64,000 nucleotides of DNA from Ectothiorhodospira marina (GTDB lineage: Bacteria > Pseudomonadota > Gammaproteobacteria > Ectothiorhodospirales > Ectothiorhodospiraceae): NCBI RefSeq assembly GCF_900109495.1, contig NZ_FOAA01000002.1, positions 124,001 through 188,000 of the forward strand. Reading direction: 5' to 3'. This document shows positions 39,366 to 49,301 of the stretch, in pieces. The translations under genes were made by a program, and so were the position numbers. The notes under the pieces are model-generated. The model worked only from the letters and a program-made list of their open reading frames with translations, did no database searches and was not told the DNA's origin. How positions within the stretch are numbered: the stretch's first letter is position 1; every line of letters begins with the position of its first letter.

Positions 39366-40304
39366 TCAGCGCGGCGTGCTGCGCAACTGCTGCAGCCGGT
39401 TGTGCCGGGTGTGTCCGCCCAGGTATCGAGGCACCACCGATTCCAGGGCGGTGGGGCAATGCCCGCCCGAGGGGCAGATGCTGTCACGCTGGAGCGAATG
39501 ATAGTTGTCCAGGCTCAGCGGCTTGCCGGGCACGTATTCCATGACCCGGGCCTGCAGCAGGGATAACCTGTCGGACAGACCAATGATCAGTCGTGGCTTT
39601 TCCAGGAGCCTTGCCGTGTATTCCACCAGCGCCTTCAGGGTGTAAACCTGGGGGCCGCACAGATCCATGCGCTCGCCGTCGGTGGCCGGATCCCTCATGG
39701 CGGTCACGAAGGCTTCGACCACATCGCCCACGAACACGGGCGCAAAGCGGGCGTCGGGGCAGGCCAGGGGCAGCACCGGGGTGATGCGCAGCAGGTTGGC
39801 AAAGCGGTTGAAGAAGCTGTCGCCCCGGCCGAAGATCACCGAGGGGCGGAAGCTGGTGACCGCCACCTCGCCTGCCAGGGTGTGCACGATATTCTCTGCC
39901 TCGCCCTTGGTGCGCAGGTAATGGCTGGGGCCGCTGGCCGGGTCGGCGTTCAGGGCGCTCATGTGCAACAGTCGTCTCACGCCGGCTTCGCGGGCCGACT
40001 CGATCACGGTGTGGGCCAGATCCACATGGGTGTGACGGAAACCGCTGCCATCATGGCCATGCTCGTTTAGAATACCCACCAGGTTGATCACGGCTTCGCA
40101 ATTCTGGAACTGCGTCCGGAGTACCGAGGCCTCGTGGCAGTCCGCTTCCACCAGCCTGACGCCGGGGAGCACCATCAGGTGCCGGGAGCGATAGGCTCTC
40201 CGGGTTAGAACCTTGACACGGTATCCCTGGTCCACCAGTCGGGTGACCAGGTGGCTCCCGACGAAACCCGTGCCCCCCAACACACACACCGTCCGGATGT
40301 TCAT
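39366..40304 (-). CDS. NAD(P)-binding reductase, complex I NDUFA9-like family
   Basis: 312 residues, atypical SDR. N-terminal Rossmann motif [20 protein letters not shown], central [40 protein letters not shown] (Y-x6-K-like spacing YLRTK) and [19 protein letters not shown]. Such proteins are related to the NDUFA9 accessory subunit and are common next to cca or housekeeping genes; the bacterial substrate is unknown. First gene of the two-gene operon with cca. Confidence 0.88.
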   Translation of the reverse strand: MNIRTVCVLGGTGFVGSHLVTRLVDQGYRVKVLTRRAYRSRHLMVLPGVRLVEADCHEASVLRTQFQNCEAVINLVGILNEHGHDGSGFRHTHVDLAHTVIESAREAGVRRLLHMSALNADPASGPSHYLRTKGEAENIVHTLAGEVAVTSFRPSVIFGRGDSFFNRFANLLRITPVLPLACPDARFAPVFVGDVVEAFVTAMRDPATDGERMDLCGPQVYTLKALVEYTARLLEKPRLIIGLSDRLSLLQARVMEYVPGKPLSLDNYHSLQRDSICPSGGHCPTALESVVPRYLGGHTRHNRLQQLRSTPR

Positions 40305-40412
40305 GCTTTTGTTAGTCCCGTCTTGAAGTACATTGAAAAGGATCGGCAAACCGGCGTCCTGGCCCCCATCGGCCGCGTTCCTCGTCTTGAACGAAGTGGC
40401 GGCGGCTTTCCC

Positions 40413-40440
40413 TAAACACTGTCAACCGGCCGCATATACT
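40413..40440 (+). promoter_or_regulatory. Candidate sigma-70 promoter of the aldehyde dehydrogenase gene
   Basis: TAAACA (40413-40418), 16 bases, TATACT (40435-40440). It lies about 35 bases before the GTG start, in the 171-bp divergent gap. Matched by eye only. Confidence 0.4.
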
Positions 40441-40475
40441 AAGGTATGGCCCCCAGCATCCCAAGGAGTTCACCT

Positions 40476-41840
40476 GTGCCCATGAGTTCTGTCAATCCCG
40501 CCAACGGCTCCGTGCTCAATGTATTTGAGACCTGGGACCGGCCGCGTATTGACAAGGCCCTCAGTCAGGCCGAGCGTGTCGCCCCCGCCTGGCGGGGGCT
40601 GGCGCTGGCCCAGAAGGCTGATTTAATGCGTCAGGCGGCCCACGTCCTGCGCCACCGACGAGATCACTTTGCCAGCATGATCACCCAGGAGATGGGCAAA
40701 CTGCTGCGTGAGTCCCGGGGCGAGATCGATCGTTGTGCCACTGTTTGTGACTACTATGCCGATCATGCGGCAGAATTTCTCGCCGATGAGGTCGTGCCCG
40801 AGGTGGAGGGGGATGCGCGAGTGGTGTTTCAGCCCCTGGGAACGATCCTGGCCGTCATGCCCTGGAACTTTCCCTTCTGGCAGGTGTTCCGCTTTGCCGC
40901 GCCCACGTTGCTGGCAGGCAATACCGCGCTGCTCAAGCATGCCTCCAATGTGCCCCGCTGCGCCTTGGCGGTGGAGGAAATCTTCCGTGACGCGGGTTTC
41001 CCTGCCGGGGTCTTCCAGACGCTGATGATTCCCTCCGATGCGGTATCCGACGTCATCCGTGACCCGCGGGTTCATGGTGTCACCCTCACGGGCAGCGAGC
41101 CAGCGGGGCGGGCCGTGGCTGCGGTTGCGGGCGAGACCCTCAAACCCTCGGTGCTGGAACTGGGTGGGTCGGACCCTTTCATTGTCCTGGACGATGCGGA
41201 TCTGGACCGTGCCGTGGAGCAGGCGGTGGTGTCCCGGTATCAGAACGCCGGCCAGAGCTGCATCGCCGCCAAGCGCTTCATCCTCCTGCCTGGCGCCGCC
41301 GAGGGTTTCATGGAGCGTTTCAAGGCGGCGGTCAAGGCCCTCAAGCCGGGAGATCCCACACGGGAGGACACCAGTCTGGCCCCCATGGCCCGCATGGATC
41401 TGCGCGATGAGCTTCACCAGCAGGTGCAGGACTCCATCGCCGAGGGTGCCGTGCCGGTGCTCGGGTGTGAGCCACTGCAGGGCAAGGGGGCCTGGTATGC
41501 CCCGTCGATCCTGGATCGGGTGGTGCCCGGCACCCGGGCCTACCAGGAGGAGCTGTTCGGGCCCGTGGCCAGCATCCTGCGTGCCAAGGACGATGCCGAC
41601 GCCGTGCGCATCGCCAATGATACCCGCTTTGGCCTGGGTGGCAGTGTATGGACCCGCGATCCCGAACGGGGGGCGGCCGTGGCCCGGCAGCTGGCCTGCG
41701 GCAGTACCTTCGTGAATTCCATGGTCAAGAGCGATCCGCGACTGCCCTTCGGTGGTGTGAAAGACTCCGGTTACGGTCGGGAACTGGCCCGGGCCGGTAT
41801 CCTGGCCTTCGTGAACACCAAGACCCTCACCCTGCGTTGA
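40476..41840 (+). CDS. NAD(P)-dependent succinate-semialdehyde dehydrogenase (Sad/GabD-like)
   Basis: 454 residues. Aldehyde dehydrogenase landmarks: [31 protein letters not shown], catalytic Glu in [12 protein letters not shown] and catalytic Cys in [12 protein letters not shown], then [15 protein letters not shown]. Length and sequence resemble the short Sad/YneI group oxidising succinate semialdehyde to succinate. The GTG start at 40476 has AAGGAG seven bases upstream; ATG 40482 is the alternative. dedA follows by 16 bases. Confidence 0.92.
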   Translation: MPMSSVNPANGSVLNVFETWDRPRIDKALSQAERVAPAWRGLALAQKADLMRQAAHVLRHRRDHFASMITQEMGKLLRESRGEIDRCATVCDYYADHAAEFLADEVVPEVEGDARVVFQPLGTILAVMPWNFPFWQVFRFAAPTLLAGNTALLKHASNVPRCALAVEEIFRDAGFPAGVFQTLMIPSDAVSDVIRDPRVHGVTLTGSEPAGRAVAAVAGETLKPSVLELGGSDPFIVLDDADLDRAVEQAVVSRYQNAGQSCIAAKRFILLPGAAEGFMERFKAAVKALKPGDPTREDTSLAPMARMDLRDELHQQVQDSIAEGAVPVLGCEPLQGKGAWYAPSILDRVVPGTRAYQEELFGPVASILRAKDDADAVRIANDTRFGLGGSVWTRDPERGAAVARQLACGSTFVNSMVKSDPRLPFGGVKDSGYGRELARAGILAFVNTKTLTLR

Positions 41841-41856
41841 GAGAGCCCTGACACCC

Positions 41857-42459
41857 ATGGATATGGTCGAACTGGCGATGGATGCGATCAGTGATTACGG
41901 CTACTGGGCCCTGGGGGTCTCTCTGGTCATCCTGGCCCCCGAGGCATTGATGCCCTTTGCCGGGTTTCTGGCCCACGAGGGGTTGCTGAACCTGTGGCTG
42001 TCCATCCTGGCAGGTTCCCTTGGGGGCACGCTGGGTTCCGCGCTGATCTATCTGCTGGCCCGACGGGCCGGCGAGGGGCGCATGCGGGATCTGGTTCGGC
42101 GCCATGGTCGCTGGGTACTGGTGCGCGAGTCCGATCTGGACCGGGTGCTGGGCGTGTATGCGCGAAGAGGAGACTGGATCGTGGCCGGGGGGCGGATGAT
42201 CCCCACGGTGCGCAGTCTGGTGTCCATCCCGGCCGGGCTGCTGCCCATGCCCTGGGGGCGTTTCCTTGGTCTGACCTTTCTGGGAACCTTTGCCTGGAAC
42301 AGCTTCCTGGGAGGGGCGGGATATGCCCTGGGTGCACACTGGAGTGCCCTGAAACCCTACTTGGGCGTCTATGGGGCCCTGATGATGGCCATCGTGCTGT
42401 TGGTGTTGGGGATCTTCGTGATACGCCGTCTGCTGGAGCAGGGCATCAAGGGGCAGTGA
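41857..42459 (+). CDS. DedA-family membrane protein
   Basis: 200 residues with re-entrant and transmembrane segments of the DedA/SNARE-associated fold. Acidic residue in VILAPEALMPFAGF, and the conserved GGRMIPTVRSLVSIPAGLLP carrying the two functional arginines. DedA proteins are proton-dependent lipid transporters; several recycle undecaprenyl phosphate or flip other phospholipids. It lies between an aldehyde dehydrogenase and a one-POTRA Omp85 protein in the same direction. Confidence 0.92.
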   Translation: MDMVELAMDAISDYGYWALGVSLVILAPEALMPFAGFLAHEGLLNLWLSILAGSLGGTLGSALIYLLARRAGEGRMRDLVRRHGRWVLVRESDLDRVLGVYARRGDWIVAGGRMIPTVRSLVSIPAGLLPMPWGRFLGLTFLGTFAWNSFLGGAGYALGAHWSALKPYLGVYGALMMAIVLLVLGIFVIRRLLEQGIKGQ

Positions 42460-42511
42460 GAGCGATGGGGCAACACCGTACGTGACAAGAATTCGGAAAG
42501 AGGGGCGGTCG

Positions 42512-43816
42512 GTGGCGTCATCGAGGTTCTGGATGCTGTCGGGATTTCTTGTCGTCCTGTGCCTGGGGGCCATGCCGGCCCTGACTGAGCCGTCCCCCGA
42601 TGTCCCTGTCATCAGTGAGATCCGCTTCGAAGGCAATCGGGTGACCCGCGAATCGGTCATGCGCCAGGAGCTGACCATCCGTGGCGGAGACCCCCTGGAT
42701 GCCCAGGCCCTCGAGCACAGTCGCCAGGCCCTGATGAACATGGGCCTGTTCCGGTCGGTGGCATCACGGGTGGAAGTCACCGACGGCGAGGCCGAGGTGA
42801 TTTTCTCCGTCAGTGAGAAGTACTATATCTTTCCCTTGCCGAGGCTGAGTCGCACCTCTGATGGCGATATCCGTTACGGCGGCGATCTGCGTTTCGATAA
42901 TTTTCTCGGTTACAACCAGGTGCTGAGAATGCGTCTGCAATGGGAGGATGCTGGCAGCGATACCTCCGAGGAGGCGTCCCGTACCTTCTCGGTCAGCTAC
43001 AGTATCCCCCGCATTCCGCGTACCGCCTGGGGCCTGAGTCTGTCTTTTGAGGACGACTCGGTGGTGGAGTCTGCCTCGGCAGAGGACGGTCATGGCAAGC
43101 ACGACAAGATGACACAGCAGTGGGGTGCTTCCATCACCCGCTGGCTGGATCGACAGGGACCCAGCACCGGCTGGCGGGCAAGCCTGGGCGTGAACCGGGA
43201 GGAGCGACGCCATGAAGCCCATGCACCTGGCGGGGCGGTACCCGAGGATGCCCGGGTGCTGAGCTGGAGTGGGGGGCTTGGCTTTACCGATGTCGCTGAC
43301 CTGGGCAGGCGTCGGGAGGGGGTGGAATACGGGGTCTCCGTATCTTTTGGTGGGCGGGCCATCGGATCGGATACCAGCCACCAGGATCTGAGCCTGTACT
43401 ACCGGGCATACCGGCCCCTGGATGATCATGAACTGGCCGCCAACCTGAATTATCAGGCCCGCTTCGCCGTCGCTGGTCGTACCGCTTTTGGCGATGAGGC
43501 CTATTCCCTGGGGGGCGGCAGCAATCTGCGGGGGTATCCCCGGGATTACCGGGAGGGAGATCTGCTCCTGTTGCTTAATACCGAATATCTGCGACCCTTG
43601 TTCGGGCGCGCCGATGTGCGGGGGGTGGGATTTGTGGATGTGGGGGGTGTCTGGCCGCGACGGGATATAGACTTGTCCGACGTTCATCTGGGCGCTGGGC
43701 TGGGCTTGCGTATCAACCTGCGCTGGTTCGTGCGTACCGATCTCCGGCTGGACTACGCCTATGGGGTCAGCGCCAACGACTCCCGGGTGTATGCCGGCAC
43801 CAATCACGCGTTCTAG
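42512..43816 (+). CDS. Omp85-family outer-membrane protein with a single POTRA domain
   Basis: 434 residues from GTG 42512 (AGAGGGG seven bases upstream); a GTG 30 bases upstream is less likely. Signal peptide WMLSGFLVVLCLGAMPALT, one POTRA domain (about 32-105; ISEIRFEGNRVTRESVMRQE), then a beta-barrel of about 320 residues. Omp85 signatures GGGSNLRGYPRDYREGD and the terminal Phe of GTNHAF are present. BamA has five POTRAs and TamA three, so this is a reduced member. Client or lipid role unknown. Confidence 0.88.
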   Translation: MASSRFWMLSGFLVVLCLGAMPALTEPSPDVPVISEIRFEGNRVTRESVMRQELTIRGGDPLDAQALEHSRQALMNMGLFRSVASRVEVTDGEAEVIFSVSEKYYIFPLPRLSRTSDGDIRYGGDLRFDNFLGYNQVLRMRLQWEDAGSDTSEEASRTFSVSYSIPRIPRTAWGLSLSFEDDSVVESASAEDGHGKHDKMTQQWGASITRWLDRQGPSTGWRASLGVNREERRHEAHAPGGAVPEDARVLSWSGGLGFTDVADLGRRREGVEYGVSVSFGGRAIGSDTSHQDLSLYYRAYRPLDDHELAANLNYQARFAVAGRTAFGDEAYSLGGGSNLRGYPRDYREGDLLLLLNTEYLRPLFGRADVRGVGFVDVGGVWPRRDIDLSDVHLGAGLGLRINLRWFVRTDLRLDYAYGVSANDSRVYAGTNHAF

Positions 43817-43890
43817 GCGCTTTGGCAGCATTTGCGGCATTGGGGCGAGCGCTTTTACTGTCGGGTGGTCCCCTGTAAAGTATTGATAAC

Positions 43891-44340
43891 ATGGTCTTCA
43901 AACGTCCTGAATCCGTTCTGGTGGTGGTCCACGATGAGGCTGGTCGGGTGCTGTTGCTGCGCCGTCGCATACCGGCGGATTTCTGGCAATCGGTGACCGG
44001 CAGCCTGGAATGGGGGGAGTCCCCTGTCCAGGCTGCCCGTCGTGAACTGGAGGAAGAGACGGGTCTGTGTGCCGATGGCCTGGTGAATCTGCATCGACAG
44101 GTTCGCTTTCCCATCGTATCTCCCTGGCGGGAACGGTATCCCCCCGATGCCGATGAGAACCTGGAACATCACTTCACCCTGCGCGTACCGGCGGGGACAG
44201 CCATTCGGCTCAGCCTCCACGAACATGGCGAATATTGCTGGCTGCCCAGGGATGAGGCGGCCCGTCAGGTGGCCTCCTGGACCAATGCCGAGGCGATCTT
44301 GAACTGCGTGCCCAAAGGCCTGGATTCCCAGGATGCGTGA
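43891..44340 (+). CDS. nudB: Dihydroneopterin triphosphate diphosphatase NudB (nudix)
   Basis: 149 residues. Nudix box GSLEWGESPVQAARRELEEE followed by TG. The FWQSVTGSLEWGES context and C-terminal LEHHFTLRVPAG match NudB, which removes pyrophosphate from dihydroneopterin triphosphate in folate synthesis. The folB/folK genes 8 kb away support a folate role. Its end overlaps the next gene by eight bases. Confidence 0.9.
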   Translation: MVFKRPESVLVVVHDEAGRVLLLRRRIPADFWQSVTGSLEWGESPVQAARRELEEETGLCADGLVNLHRQVRFPIVSPWRERYPPDADENLEHHFTLRVPAGTAIRLSLHEHGEYCWLPRDEAARQVASWTNAEAILNCVPKGLDSQDA

Positions 44341-44974
44341 GGCCGTAGTCTACGTACATGGCCTGTGGATGACCGGTCTGGAGATGGGGCTGCTGGCCCA
44401 TCGACTGAGTCGGCAGGGCTTTGCCGTGCACCGTTTTCGCTATTCCAGTATCCTTGCCACGCCCGAAACCAACGCGGCCCGCCTGGATGCCTATCTGCGT
44501 ACCCTCGATGCCGATGTGATTCACCTGGTGGGGCATAGCCTGGGTGGGCTGGTGATCATGCACCTGTTCCATCAGTTTCCTCTGCAGCGACCGGGTCGGG
44601 TGGTCATGCTGGGCACGCCGGTTTCCGGCAGTGGCGTGGCCGCCGCGCTGGCGCGCTGGTCCCTGACCCGCTGGACCCTGGGGTGCAGTGTCCAGCGGGG
44701 GCTGTTGGGGGATGCGCCCCGCTGGAAAGGCGGGCGCGAACTGGGCATGATCGCCGGCGCGCGTGGCCTGGGCGTCGGGCGTGCCCTGGGAGCCGCGCCG
44801 CCGGGTGAGGGCGACGGCACGGTCGACCTGGACGAGACCCGGTGCGAGGCAGTGACCGCGCATCTCACCGTGCCCTACACCCATTTCACCCTGCTCACGG
44901 CCCGGCCGGTGGCCCAGGCAGTCTGTGCCTTTCTGCGCACAGGGGATTTTGCGGGTCGGACCACCCATTCATGA
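44333..44974 (+). CDS. Alpha/beta hydrolase (lipase/esterase-like)
   Basis: 213 residues, compact alpha/beta hydrolase. Oxyanion loop VVYVHGLWMTG, nucleophile elbow LVGHSLGGLVIM with Ser, and likely catalytic His in VPYTHFTLLTA near the C-terminus. Acid residue probably in GTVDLDE. No signal peptide, so it acts in the cytoplasm or at the membrane. Substrate unknown; similar proteins are annotated PGAP1-like or triacylglycerol lipase. Overlaps nudB by eight bases. Confidence 0.88.
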   Translation: MREAVVYVHGLWMTGLEMGLLAHRLSRQGFAVHRFRYSSILATPETNAARLDAYLRTLDADVIHLVGHSLGGLVIMHLFHQFPLQRPGRVVMLGTPVSGSGVAAALARWSLTRWTLGCSVQRGLLGDAPRWKGGRELGMIAGARGLGVGRALGAAPPGEGDGTVDLDETRCEAVTAHLTVPYTHFTLLTARPVAQAVCAFLRTGDFAGRTTHS

Positions 44975-45020
44975 TGCCTCCGAGGCATAGTATCCAAGAG
45001 CAACCAACAGAAGAGATCAC

Positions 45021-45767
45021 ATGGCCGGACATAGTAAATGGGCTAATATCCAGCACCGCAAGAATGCTCAGGATGCCAAGCGCGGCAAGCTGTTCACCAA
45101 GCTTATCAAGGAGATCACGGTGGCCTCCCGCATGGGTGGCTCGGATCCCGATTCCAACCCCCGTCTGCGCCTGGCCGTGGACAAGGCGCTGGATGCCAAC
45201 ATGACCAAGGACACGGTGGAGCGGGCCATCAAGCGTGGCGCCGGGGAACTGGAAGGGGTCACCTACGAGGAGATTCGCTACGAGGGTTACGGCCCCGGCG
45301 GTGCCGCCCTGATGGTGGACTGCATGACCGATAATCGCAACCGCACGGTTGCCGAAGTGCGCCATGCCTTCAGCAAGTGTGGCGGCAACCTGGGGACCGA
45401 TGGCTCCGTGGCTTATCTGTTCGATAAAAAGGGCGTGCTCAGCTACCCGGAAGGGCTCGATGAGGAGCGCATCATGGAGGCTGCCCTGGAGGCGGGTGCC
45501 GAAGACGTGGTGGTCAACGATGATGGTTCCATGGAGGTGCTCACCTCCCCGGATGAATACGAGACTGTGCGTGAGGCCATGACCGAGGCTGGGTTCAAAC
45601 CGGAGCGAGGCGAGGTGACCATGCGCGCCGCCACGGCCAGCAGTCTGGACGTGGACAGCGCTCAGCAGGTACTCAAGCTCCTGGACATGCTGGATGACCT
45701 GGACGACGTGCAGAATATCTATACCAACGCCGACTTCCCGGACGAGGTCATGCAGGGCATGTCCTGA
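45021..45767 (+). CDS. yebC: YebC/PmpR-family translation and regulatory protein
   Basis: 248 residues. Starts [20 protein letters not shown], the family signature; [18 protein letters not shown] and [19 protein letters not shown] follow. YebC proteins relieve ribosome stalling at proline-rich stretches and some act as DNA-binding regulators. Its stop overlaps the ruvC start by one base (TGATG), giving the usual yebC-ruvC-ruvA-ruvB operon. Confidence 0.96.
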   Translation: MAGHSKWANIQHRKNAQDAKRGKLFTKLIKEITVASRMGGSDPDSNPRLRLAVDKALDANMTKDTVERAIKRGAGELEGVTYEEIRYEGYGPGGAALMVDCMTDNRNRTVAEVRHAFSKCGGNLGTDGSVAYLFDKKGVLSYPEGLDEERIMEAALEAGAEDVVVNDDGSMEVLTSPDEYETVREAMTEAGFKPERGEVTMRAATASSLDVDSAQQVLKLLDMLDDLDDVQNIYTNADFPDEVMQGMS

Positions 45768-46273
45768 TGCGGGTCATCGGTATTGACCCCGGCTCCGTGG
45801 TGACGGGATACGGGGTGCTGGACACCGACGGGCGTCGCAGCACCTATGTGGACAGCGGCTGCATTCGCGTCAAGGGCGAGGAACTGCCCGAGCGTCTGGG
45901 TTTCATCTTCAGACAGGTGCAGGCGATCATTGCCCGGCACCGGCCCGACACCATGGCGGTGGAACAGGTCTTCGTCTCCCGTAACCCGTCCTCGGCCCTG
46001 AAGCTGGGTCAGGCGCGTGGCGCCGCCATCTGTGCCGGCGTGGAGGGCGGGCTCACCGTCGCCGAGTACGCGCCCCGGTCAATCAAGCAGGCGGTGGTGG
46101 GTACCGGGGCGGCGGCCAAGGAGCAGATGCAGCATATGGTGACGATGATCCTGGAGTTGCAGGCAACGCCTGCCACGGATGCCGCTGACGCACTGGCCGT
46201 GGCCCTGTGCCATGCCCATACCCATGCCACCCTGTCCCGTTTGCCGGCAGGGTTTGCCAGGAGAGGTCGATGA
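45767..46273 (+). CDS. ruvC: Holliday junction resolvase RuvC
   Basis: Cuts Holliday junctions during recombinational repair. 168 residues. Acidic catalytic residues visible: Asp7 (IGIDPGS), Glu66 (VEQVFVSRNPSSALKLGQA) and the C-terminal Asp pair in ATDAADALAVALCHAH. Overlaps yebC by one base and ruvA by four. Confidence 0.97.
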   Translation: MRVIGIDPGSVVTGYGVLDTDGRRSTYVDSGCIRVKGEELPERLGFIFRQVQAIIARHRPDTMAVEQVFVSRNPSSALKLGQARGAAICAGVEGGLTVAEYAPRSIKQAVVGTGAAAKEQMQHMVTMILELQATPATDAADALAVALCHAHTHATLSRLPAGFARRGR

Positions 46274-46875
46274 TCGGACGTTTGCGTGGTGTGCTGGTGC
46301 TCAAACAGCCGCCCCAACTCATGGTGGAGGTGAATGGCGTGGGGTATGAACTGGAGGCGCCCCTGTCCACCTTCTATGAGCTGCCTCAGACCGGTGAGGA
46401 GGTGATCCTGCACACGCATCTGCATGTGCGCGAGGATGCCCATGTCCTGTTTGCCTTCGCCAGCCCCGACGAGCGGGCGTTGTTCCGCAGCCTGATTCGC
46501 GTGAGCGGCGTGGGCGCCAAGATGGCCCTGGCGATCCTGTCGGGCATGAGTGCCGAGGCCTTTCACCGCTGCGTCATGGACAACGACATCACCACGCTCA
46601 CCCGCCTGCCGGGAATCGGGCGCAAGACCGCCGAGCGCCTGATCATCGAGATGCGGGACAAGGTGACGGCGCAGATTCAGGCTCAGGGAACCCTGGGGGG
46701 GGGCGGGACCATCGCCACCGGCCCGACTGATCCGACCGGCGATGCCGTTGCCGCCCTGGTCTCCCTGGGCTACAAGCCCCAGGAAGCCAGCCGTCTGGTC
46801 AGCAAGGTGGAAGGGGAGTCTGACAGCAGTGAAGACATGATCCGGCGGGCACTGAAGGCCACGCTGAAGAACTGA
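46270..46875 (+). CDS. ruvA: Holliday junction branch-migration protein RuvA
   Basis: Tetramer that binds the four-way junction and loads RuvB. 201 residues. N-terminal OB fold (MIGRLRGVLVLKQPPQLMVE), two helix-hairpin-helix motifs (VSGVGAKMALAIL; LPGIGRKTAERLIIEM) and a flexible Gly-rich linker to the RuvB-binding domain III. Overlaps ruvC by four bases. Confidence 0.97.
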   Translation: MIGRLRGVLVLKQPPQLMVEVNGVGYELEAPLSTFYELPQTGEEVILHTHLHVREDAHVLFAFASPDERALFRSLIRVSGVGAKMALAILSGMSAEAFHRCVMDNDITTLTRLPGIGRKTAERLIIEMRDKVTAQIQAQGTLGGGGTIATGPTDPTGDAVAALVSLGYKPQEASRLVSKVEGESDSSEDMIRRALKATLKN

Positions 46876-46883
46876 CGGTCCGG

Positions 46884-46966
46884 CCCTCACCCCAACCCCT
46901 CTCCCGCCAGCGGGAGAGGGGCTTCAGCTCCCTTCTCCCCTGGGGGAGAAGGGCTGGGGATGAGGG
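46884..46966. repeat. Three-stem palindromic element inside the ruv operon
   Basis: An outer near-complementary pair (CCCTCACCCCAAC with CTGGGGATGAGGG) encloses two hairpins, CCCCTCTCCCGC/GCGGGAGAGGGG and CCCTTCTCCCC/GGGGGAGAAGGG. Same families as 25.25 kb and 50.74 kb. It fills most of the 151-bp ruvA-ruvB gap. Confidence 0.85.
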
Positions 46967-47026
46967 GGAGGCGGCGGGCCTGGAGCCCAAATGTTATCCT
47001 CACACCCTTTAACCGGCACCCACCCC

Positions 47027-48106
47027 ATGACGGATCGCATCGTCACCCCCGCAGCCACCCCCACCGACGACGAGGCACTGGAGCGGTCCATTCGCCCCCA
47101 GCGGCTCGCCGATTATGAAGGCCAGCCCGTGGCGCGGGAGCAGATGGAGATCTTCATCTCGGCCACCCGAGCCCGGCAGGAGGCTCTGGACCATGTGCTC
47201 ATCTTCGGTCCGCCGGGGCTGGGCAAGACCACCCTGTCCCATATCATCGCCCAGGAACTGGGGGTGAACCTGCGCCAGACCTCCGGCCCCGTGCTGGAAC
47301 GCCCCGGTGACCTGGCCGCACTGCTCACCAACCTGGAACCGCGGGATGTACTGTTCGTTGACGAGGTTCACCGCCTCTCCCCGGTGGTGGAGGAGGTGCT
47401 CTATCCGGCCATGGAGGACTTCCAGCTGGATATCGTCATCGGCGAGGGGCCGGCAGCCCGGTCCATCAAGATCGACCTGCCGCCGTTCACCCTGGTGGGG
47501 GCCACCACCCGAGCGGGGCTGCTGACCTCCCCCCTGCGTGACCGTTTCGGGATCGTGCAGCGCCTGGAGTTCTATGCCACCGAGGACCTGGCGCGCATCG
47601 TGACCCGCGCCGCTGGCATCCTGGGTGCGCAACTGGATGCCACCGGGGCCCTGGAGATCGCCCGCCGCGCCCGGGGTACACCGCGCATCGCCAATCGGCT
47701 GTTGCGCCGGGTGCGTGACTACGCCCAGATCAAGGCGGATGGCGTGATCACCGCAACGGTGGCTGATCAGGCCCTCAAGATGCTCAATGTGGACGCCAAC
47801 GGCTTCGATGCCCAGGACCGGCGCCTGCTGATGGCGGTGATCGAAAAATTCGACGGCGGGCCGGTGGGCGTGGATAGTCTGTCGGCCGCCATCGGTGAGG
47901 AGCGGGGCACCATAGAGGATGTGCTCGAGCCCTATCTGATCCAGCAGGGTTTTTTGATGCGCACCACCCGGGGACGCATGGCCACCAGTCATGCCTATCG
48001 TCATTTTGGCCTGCGCGTGCCCGTGGCCCTGGAGGCACGCAGCGCCCAGCCTGATCTGCTCGATACGTTCGAGGCCCCCGCCGATGGTGAGCCGAACGCC
48101 TCCTGA
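47027..48106 (+). CDS. ruvB: Holliday junction helicase RuvB
   Basis: AAA+ motor for branch migration. 359 residues. Walker [17 protein letters not shown], Walker [21 protein letters not shown], sensor region [20 protein letters not shown] and C-terminal winged helix with [16 protein letters not shown]. The start at 47027 ([15 protein letters not shown]) is preferred over an in-frame ATG 36 bases upstream. Slightly longer tail than E. coli RuvB. Confidence 0.97.
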   Translation: MTDRIVTPAATPTDDEALERSIRPQRLADYEGQPVAREQMEIFISATRARQEALDHVLIFGPPGLGKTTLSHIIAQELGVNLRQTSGPVLERPGDLAALLTNLEPRDVLFVDEVHRLSPVVEEVLYPAMEDFQLDIVIGEGPAARSIKIDLPPFTLVGATTRAGLLTSPLRDRFGIVQRLEFYATEDLARIVTRAAGILGAQLDATGALEIARRARGTPRIANRLLRRVRDYAQIKADGVITATVADQALKMLNVDANGFDAQDRRLLMAVIEKFDGGPVGVDSLSAAIGEERGTIEDVLEPYLIQQGFLMRTTRGRMATSHAYRHFGLRVPVALEARSAQPDLLDTFEAPADGEPNAS

Positions 48107-48141
48107 AATCGATTTTCCACCTCAAAATGTGAACTGCTCTC

Positions 48142-48597
48142 GTGTCCCGATCCTCTCAAAACAGCACAATATCCCCGGCCTTTCGGTGGCCCTTGCGCGT
48201 CTATTATGAAGACACCGACGCGGGCGGCGTGGTGTTCTACGCCAACTACCTCAAATTCATGGAACGGGCCCGCACCGAGTGGCTGCGTGAGTTGGGGTTC
48301 GAGCAGCAACGGCTGATGGAGGCGCAAGGCGTGATGTTTGCCGTGCGCAGTGCCCAGCTGGATTACCTGCGTCCGGCCATACTGGATGACGCCCTGACCA
48401 TCACCTCCCAGGTGGTCGACCAGCGCCGGGCCAGCCTTCGGATCCATCATGAGGTCTGGCGGGGTAGTGAGGGCGACGCACCGGAACTGTTATGCCGCGG
48501 CGAGGTCAAGATTGCCTGTCTGGATGCCAGGCAGTTCACCCCCCGCCCGATCCCCGACAACCTTGCCGCCCTCATGCATGCCGGAGACCCGCAGTGA
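48142..48597 (+). CDS. ybgC: Tol-Pal-associated acyl-CoA thioesterase YbgC
   Basis: 151 residues, hotdog fold. Signature RVYYEDTDAGGVVFYANYLKFMERAR with the catalytic Asp. GTG start. First gene of the ybgC-tolQ-tolR-tolA-tolB-pal-cpoB cluster; thought to act in phospholipid metabolism at the inner membrane. Overlaps tolQ by four bases (GTGA). Confidence 0.94.
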   Translation: MSRSSQNSTISPAFRWPLRVYYEDTDAGGVVFYANYLKFMERARTEWLRELGFEQQRLMEAQGVMFAVRSAQLDYLRPAILDDALTITSQVVDQRRASLRIHHEVWRGSEGDAPELLCRGEVKIACLDARQFTPRPIPDNLAALMHAGDPQ

Positions 48598-49301
48598 GCC
48601 TTGATCTGTCCCTTTATCGCCTGATCCTGGAGGCCAGCCTGATTGTCCAGGTGGTGATGCTCATCCTTGTGCTGGCCTCGGTTTTTTCCTGGATGATCAT
48701 TGCCCTCAAGTGGCGAGTGTTGCGGGAGGCGCGTCGGGAGGCGGACGTGTTCGAGGAGCGTTTCTGGTCTGGAGCGGACCTGTCCCGGCTTTATGAGGAT
48801 TTGCGTCGCAAGGAGGCAGTGGCCGGGTTGGAGCATGTGTTTGCCGTGGGGTTCAAGGAGTTCCTGCGGGGGCGTCGCCTGGCACGGGATGCCGCCGGTG
48901 GCGCTCTGGTGGCGGCCAGCACCCAGCGTTCCATGCGGGTGGCCGTTTCCCGTGAAGTCGACAATCTGGAGAGCTATCTCACCTTCCTGGCGACGGTGGG
49001 ATCCACCAGCCCGTACATCGGGCTGTTCGGCACCGTGTGGGGCATCATGCATGCCTTTATTGGTCTGTCGGGTGTACAGCAGGCCACTCTGGCCATGGTG
49101 GCCCCGGGGATTGCCGAGGCCTTGATCGCCACCGCTCTGGGTTTGTTCGCCGCCATCCCGGCGGTGATTGCCTATAACAGCTACTCCGCGGACATCGACC
49201 GTCTCATGGCCCGCTATGAGAACTTTTCGGAGGAGCTCTCAGCCCTATTGCAGCGCCAGTTGGGAGCCGGCACGCAGGAGACGGGGGAGGCGCCCGCCTG
49301 A
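48594..49301 (+). CDS. tolQ: Tol-Pal system proton channel subunit TolQ
   Basis: 235 residues, three membrane helices. MotA/TolQ/ExbB region TVGSTSPYIGLFGTVWGIMH and MVAPGIAEALIATALGLFAA. With TolR it turns the proton gradient into force on TolA. The GTG start at 48594 overlaps the ybgC stop and has GGAGA upstream; the open frame before it lies inside ybgC. Confidence 0.96.
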   Translation: MSLDLSLYRLILEASLIVQVVMLILVLASVFSWMIIALKWRVLREARREADVFEERFWSGADLSRLYEDLRRKEAVAGLEHVFAVGFKEFLRGRRLARDAAGGALVAASTQRSMRVAVSREVDNLESYLTFLATVGSTSPYIGLFGTVWGIMHAFIGLSGVQQATLAMVAPGIAEALIATALGLFAAIPAVIAYNSYSADIDRLMARYENFSEELSALLQRQLGAGTQETGEAPA

